Positions 3,081 to 6,006 of a stretch of 6,006 nt of DNA are shown piece by piece. A model generated the notes under the pieces. That model was not told the origin of the DNA. It saw nothing but the letters and a program-made list of their open reading frames with translations, and searched no databases. Position numbers and translations under genes: made by a program. Origin of the DNA: Thermoflexus hugenholtzii JAD2 (GTDB lineage Bacteria > Chloroflexota > Dehalococcoidia > SHYB01); NCBI GenBank assembly GCA_945861815.1, contig CAMAVV010000108.1, positions 1-6,006 on the forward strand, in the 5' to 3' direction. Within the stretch, counting starts at the first letter, position 1; every line of letters starts with the position of its first letter.

Positions 3081-5822
3081 TTACGGCTGCGGCGGCAAAC
3101 GGTCGGCTGAGAGTATCTGTGTCCAGGTCGCCCCAGCGTCCATCGACTTATAGAGCGTCGCCGAATTCGCCGAAAGGAAGACGGTGTTCGGGTTCGTCCT
3201 GCTCCACTCGATATCTGTGGGCACGCCACGCTCGAAGGCGACAAACCCCGGTGTCGGCGACTTCACTGTCCAGGTTGCCCCGCCGTCGCGGCTTTCCATG
3301 ATGCTTGCGCCGTTGCAGCCCAGCATGTGCAGCCCTGTGGCGTCCTGCGGATCGAAGGCAAAGGTTGTCATCCGCGTTGCGTTGTGGAACGTCCGTCCGC
3401 CGTCGTCCGACCAGTAGGAGCGGTTGCTTGAGGCAGTGACATAGACCCGGTTCCCGTTTCTCGGTGCGGCCTTCATCGCCAGCAGCGCCTGTTCGCGAGG
3501 GTCGCTCGTCATGCCGCTGGTCGAAGCCGTCCACGTCCTGCCGCCGTCCGTCGAACGCAGGAGGCCTATTTGAGCCAAGTTCCCAAAGTTCCCTGCGCCG
3601 CTTTGCGTGTTCGGCAGCTTGGAGAACGTCCCTGCCAGCACGATATTCGGGTTCTGCTCGTCCACGTGCAGCATGTTCACCCGCAGGTCTTCCACATAGA
3701 GGGCGTTCAGCTCCGTCCATGTCACGCCGCCGTCCGTCGTCTTATAGATCGCCCCCGTCGTATTGAAATAGGTCCCCGCCGGGCATATCGGCGGCCCGTT
3801 GGAGCATGGCCCGCCATTCACTCCGGCATACATGATGTCGAAATTGGTTGGGTCGGCCGCCAGCGCATAGACTGCTGTGTTCATCGTTTGCGTCACCATC
3901 TGTGCCCATGTCGTGCCGCCATCTCGGGAGCAGTAGACGCCGTTATTCCCCGCGCTGGAGGACGTGCGGATCGTGCCGGGGCCGCCGGCCATCGCCATGC
4001 AGATACGATTCGGATTCCTCGGGTCGATGATCGTGTCGTAGAACTCTTCGTAGCACACGCCTGGCCCCTCAAGCCGCTCCCACGCCTTGATGCCGTTGGT
4101 GATGCGCTGCCACGTCTGCCCGCCGTCCGTCGATCTGAAATACCCCTCTTGCTCCACGCCGATGTAGAGTCGCTGGTCGTTCGTCGGGTCCACTGCCAGC
4201 GAGCCTTGCGTGCGCTGCGGGAAGGAATGCGGACGGCAATCGAGCTTGATGCTGCCGGGCCGAGGGGTTGAGGAAGCGCCTTGTGTCGTCTGCGGCGGCT
4301 GCGCTGGCGTCGCGACAGATTGCGCAGGCAGAAGCCAGATAGGATTGAGCTGCGAGTAGTTGTTGAGATTGGAGAAGGCCGGGTTGACTGGAATCATGTC
4401 CTGCAAGACTCGGAAGTCGCTCCCCTGCGTTGTCATCTGCGCAATGATATTGCCGTACTGGTCGCCGCGCTTCACCGCGCTGTCGAAGATGATGAAGGCG
4501 CCGTCCGGAGAAAAGGTCGCGTCCAGCATCGCCGTGCCGCGGTTCGCCTGCCCAGGGTAGCGCGTGTCTATCTCATAGCCTGCGCGAACGATCGCCGCGA
4601 TAACGGCCGGGCGCAGGTCTATCATCATCTGCGTCGAGGTGAGGCTGTAGAGGCGCATGAGGCCCGGTTCAAAAAGCGTTCGCTCGTCTGGCGAAATGGC
4701 GACGCTTATCCCTCCGGCGTTGCGCGCCACTTGCACCTCGCGCTGCTGACTCCAATCGTAGATGTGCAGGTCGATCCCGCTTGCCGGATCGAAGGAGCTA
4801 TAGGCGAGTTTGTTCGATTGCGGGAACCAGCGCGGCGACTCCTCGTTGACCGGCAGGTTGGAGATCCGCCGCCACTGGCCGTTCGCCAACTCAACGACGT
4901 AGATGTTGAGACTGCCGGGCGGCACGCGAGGATCTTCGCTTGCCTGGACTGCGACCCGCGCCCCATCCGGCGAAAGGCTTGCCCTGCCCATCTGGTAAAG
5001 GCCCGGCGCGCGCACGCGTTGCAGCGAACCGTTGGGAGCCGCGATTCGCACCGTATCCTGGTTATCTGTGAAGACAACCCGCTCCGCGCTCATGGAGAAA
5101 TTGCCTGGTGCTAGTTGGATTGTGACAGGCAAGCGTTCACCAAACTTAGTGAGGACGCCTCCTGGGTTATCAAGGCGCGGCGTGCGGTAGTAAAGGCCTG
5201 GCGTGAATGCTGGCCGTGGCGTGGGCGTTGGCGTGAAGAACGGCGTCGGCGTAGGCGTGGGTGGCGCTGTAGGCCGTGGCGTCGGCGAAGGTGTAAATGT
5301 TGGAGTCGGGACTGGCGTGGGAGTGGCCATCGGCACGAGCGTTGGCGTGGGACGTGGCGGCGATGTTGGAGTCGGGACTGGCGTGGGCGTCGGGCTTGGC
5401 AATGGAGTTGCCGTCGGCACCATGATGGTATCTTTGCTGACCTTCCCTGCCTTTGACGGCGTCTCATATCGGAACGAAACGGAGGCTTCGATTGGAGGCG
5501 TCAGCGGCGCGCCTTCTCGGCTTAACAAGGCCGCCTCCAGCAGGTGTTCGCCATTCACAAGGCCGGCCAGCTTTACCTGCGTCTTCGCCGTGCGCGCCGC
5601 CTCAACGCCGTCCACGGCGAGCCTGAAGAGTGCCCCCTTTGGCTGATTGGAGACTTTGAACTTAACGGTTACTTCCGTCGAGCGAATGAGTTGCCCCTGT
5701 TTCGGCTGCTCGATCTTCAGCGACGGCGATTTGGCTTGCGCAGGCGCCGCCGCCGTTACAGCAAGCAGCGCAACCATAAGAACGATTGTGAGGAGCTTTG
5801 TGGAAAGCGAATGATTCGGCAT
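3081..5822 (-). CDS. Secreted two-propeller protein: TP-repeat linker, TolB-like and Asp-box (BNR) domains
   Basis: The 913-residue product starts with a signal peptide: Lys at residue 9, a hydrophobic core LLTIVLMVALLAVTAAA, and a likely cut after APAQA at residue 30. Residues 31-120 look like an Ig-like beta domain (IEQPKQGQLIRSTEVTVKFKV). A Thr-Pro repeat linker spans about 135-209. Residues about 235-500 carry TolB/PD40-type repeats with SPDG motifs (LSPDGARVAV 283, ISPDE 376, FSPDGAFIIF 437). The C-terminal part has seven Asp boxes, S-x-D-x-G-x-T-W, at 564, 632, 695, 757, 805, 844 and 893, as in BNR/sortilin-type propellers. The usual sialidase RIP motif is not visible, so enzyme activity is not supported; binding of surface ligands is more likely. 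Several Cys residues (529, 590, 608, 631, 673, 680, 836) suit an exported protein. No LPxTG or other C-terminal anchor is seen. The ATG has a weak AAGG seven bases upstream. It heads the operon with the glycosyltransferase. Confidence 0.85.
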   Translation of the reverse strand: MPNHSLSTKLLTIVLMVALLAVTAAAPAQAKSPSLKIEQPKQGQLIRSTEVTVKFKVSNQPKGALFRLAVDGVEAARTAKTQVKLAGLVNGEHLLEAALLSREGAPLTPPIEASVSFRYETPSKAGKVSKDTIMVPTATPLPSPTPTPVPTPTSPPRPTPTLVPMATPTPVPTPTFTPSPTPRPTAPPTPTPTPFFTPTPTPRPAFTPGLYYRTPRLDNPGGVLTKFGERLPVTIQLAPGNFSMSAERVVFTDNQDTVRIAAPNGSLQRVRAPGLYQMGRASLSPDGARVAVQASEDPRVPPGSLNIYVVELANGQWRRISNLPVNEESPRWFPQSNKLAYSSFDPASGIDLHIYDWSQQREVQVARNAGGISVAISPDERTLFEPGLMRLYSLTSTQMMIDLRPAVIAAIVRAGYEIDTRYPGQANRGTAMLDATFSPDGAFIIFDSAVKRGDQYGNIIAQMTTQGSDFRVLQDMIPVNPAFSNLNNYSQLNPIWLLPAQSVATPAQPPQTTQGASSTPRPGSIKLDCRPHSFPQRTQGSLAVDPTNDQRLYIGVEQEGYFRSTDGGQTWQRITNGIKAWERLEGPGVCYEEFYDTIIDPRNPNRICMAMAGGPGTIRTSSSAGNNGVYCSRDGGTTWAQMVTQTMNTAVYALAADPTNFDIMYAGVNGGPCSNGPPICPAGTYFNTTGAIYKTTDGGVTWTELNALYVEDLRVNMLHVDEQNPNIVLAGTFSKLPNTQSGAGNFGNLAQIGLLRSTDGGRTWTASTSGMTSDPREQALLAMKAAPRNGNRVYVTASSNRSYWSDDGGRTFHNATRMTTFAFDPQDATGLHMLGCNGASIMESRDGGATWTVKSPTPGFVAFERGVPTDIEWSRTNPNTVFLSANSATLYKSMDAGATWTQILSADRLPPQP
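5196..5420 (-). repeat. Thr-Pro repeat coding region (linker), with internal 25-bp repeat
   Basis: This stretch codes for the (T/P/V)-rich linker of the propeller protein in degenerate 6-base units of the form CCNACN, seen on the plus strand as GTNGGN. Within it, 25 bases at 5297-5321 recur exactly at 5363-5387, a 66-bp (22-residue) period that points to recent unit duplication. Such linkers are usually extended spacers in surface proteins and possible O-glycosylation targets. Confidence 0.8.
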
Positions 5823-6006
5823 CTTGCTACCTTATTACCAGGGTAACGCACAACGGCCGTTTTGCGAGAGGCGTCCATTTGGATTCGAGCGTGACATTGG
5901 GAGATTTTGCCCATACCGACGCAATCTTCGTAGTCTCGTTACCCTCGATTCAGAGGGCGCGTTTGTGCTAAGATTCACAGGTTTTACAATAGGCCTGTAT
6001 TTCATA
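5823..6006 (-). other. Upstream region of the propeller operon; no clear promoter
   Basis: No gene is seen in these 184 bases. The only structure noted is CCCTC-GATTCA-GAGGG at 5942-5957, a short 5-bp hairpin. No good -35/-10 pair is visible on the minus strand. The promoter may be degenerate, may use another sigma factor, or may lie beyond the window edge. Confidence 0.4.

Noticed and set aside
3032..3244. Longer N-terminus for the glycosyltransferase
   Set aside because: The extension overlaps the end of the propeller gene and is Ser/Arg-rich. Family homology begins at MPTIDIV, so the start is at 3031 or 3019.
3570..4271. Plus-strand open frame of 233 codons
   Set aside because: It is antisense to the Asp-box domain, rich in Arg, His and Ala, with no start signal or recognisable family.
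4281..5114. Long plus-strand open frame of 277 codons
   Set aside because: It lies wholly antisense to the propeller gene and is Arg-rich with no domain marks, as expected for a mirror frame in GC-rich coding DNA.
5196..5420. CRISPR-like or tandem regulatory repeat array
   Set aside because: The repeats are degenerate 6-base codon pairs in frame with the linker, without regular spacers.
5203..5646. Plus-strand frame encoding a Gly-Val repeat protein
   Set aside because: The GVGVGV pattern is the reverse-strand image of the Thr-Pro linker codons.

Overview
This window reads as chromosomal DNA of a GC-rich bacterium. The best guess is a member of the Chloroflexota. The reasons are indirect: a long secreted beta-propeller protein with a Thr-Pro repeat linker, tRNA genes with encoded CCA ends, and the general gene style. 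No rRNA or taxonomic marker is present, so this assignment is an inference of moderate strength. The standard genetic code applies, since TGA ends several intact genes.

Left part (1-1129, plus strand). The C-terminal end of an unidentified gene runs in from the left and stops at 162-164. A GC-rich double hairpin of the REP type follows directly. Next is a Panacea-domain (SocA-like) antitoxin gene at 325-900. A short gene overlaps its 3' end (GTG at 881); it looks like a RelE/ParE-type toxin but is cut by an in-frame TGA at 1049-1051. This appears to be a Panacea toxin-antitoxin pair whose toxin is dead.

Middle part (1130-2126, minus strand). A tRNA-Phe(GAA) gene has a perfect TTGACA -35 box upstream. 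Behind it lie a 26-base remnant of the 5' half of a tRNA-Leu, then an intact tRNA-Leu(CAA), then a compact RelE/ParE toxin-antitoxin pair. The region ends in an exact 33-bp repeat of the 3' end of tRNA-Leu. The toxin-antitoxin pair therefore sits between two copies of a tRNA 3' end spaced 626 bp apart, as expected for site-specific integration at a tRNA. There is no integrase, and almost nothing besides the toxin-antitoxin genes. The 5' and 3' tRNA-Leu remnants bracket the intact tRNA-Leu and the pair, as if an older tRNA-Leu had been split. This is the most interesting part of the window.

Right part (2248-5822, minus strand). A probable two-gene operon encodes a 913-residue secreted protein followed, 49 bases later, by a family 2 glycosyltransferase of the dolichyl/polyprenyl-phosphate sugar synthase type. 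The secreted protein has a signal peptide, a Thr-Pro linker, a TolB-like propeller and seven Asp-box BNR repeats. A terminator-like inverted repeat follows the glycosyltransferase. The glycosyltransferase could supply a lipid-linked sugar for the cell surface, possibly for the Thr-rich linker of its neighbour, but that link is speculative. The last 184 bases are the upstream region of the secreted-protein gene and show no clear promoter.
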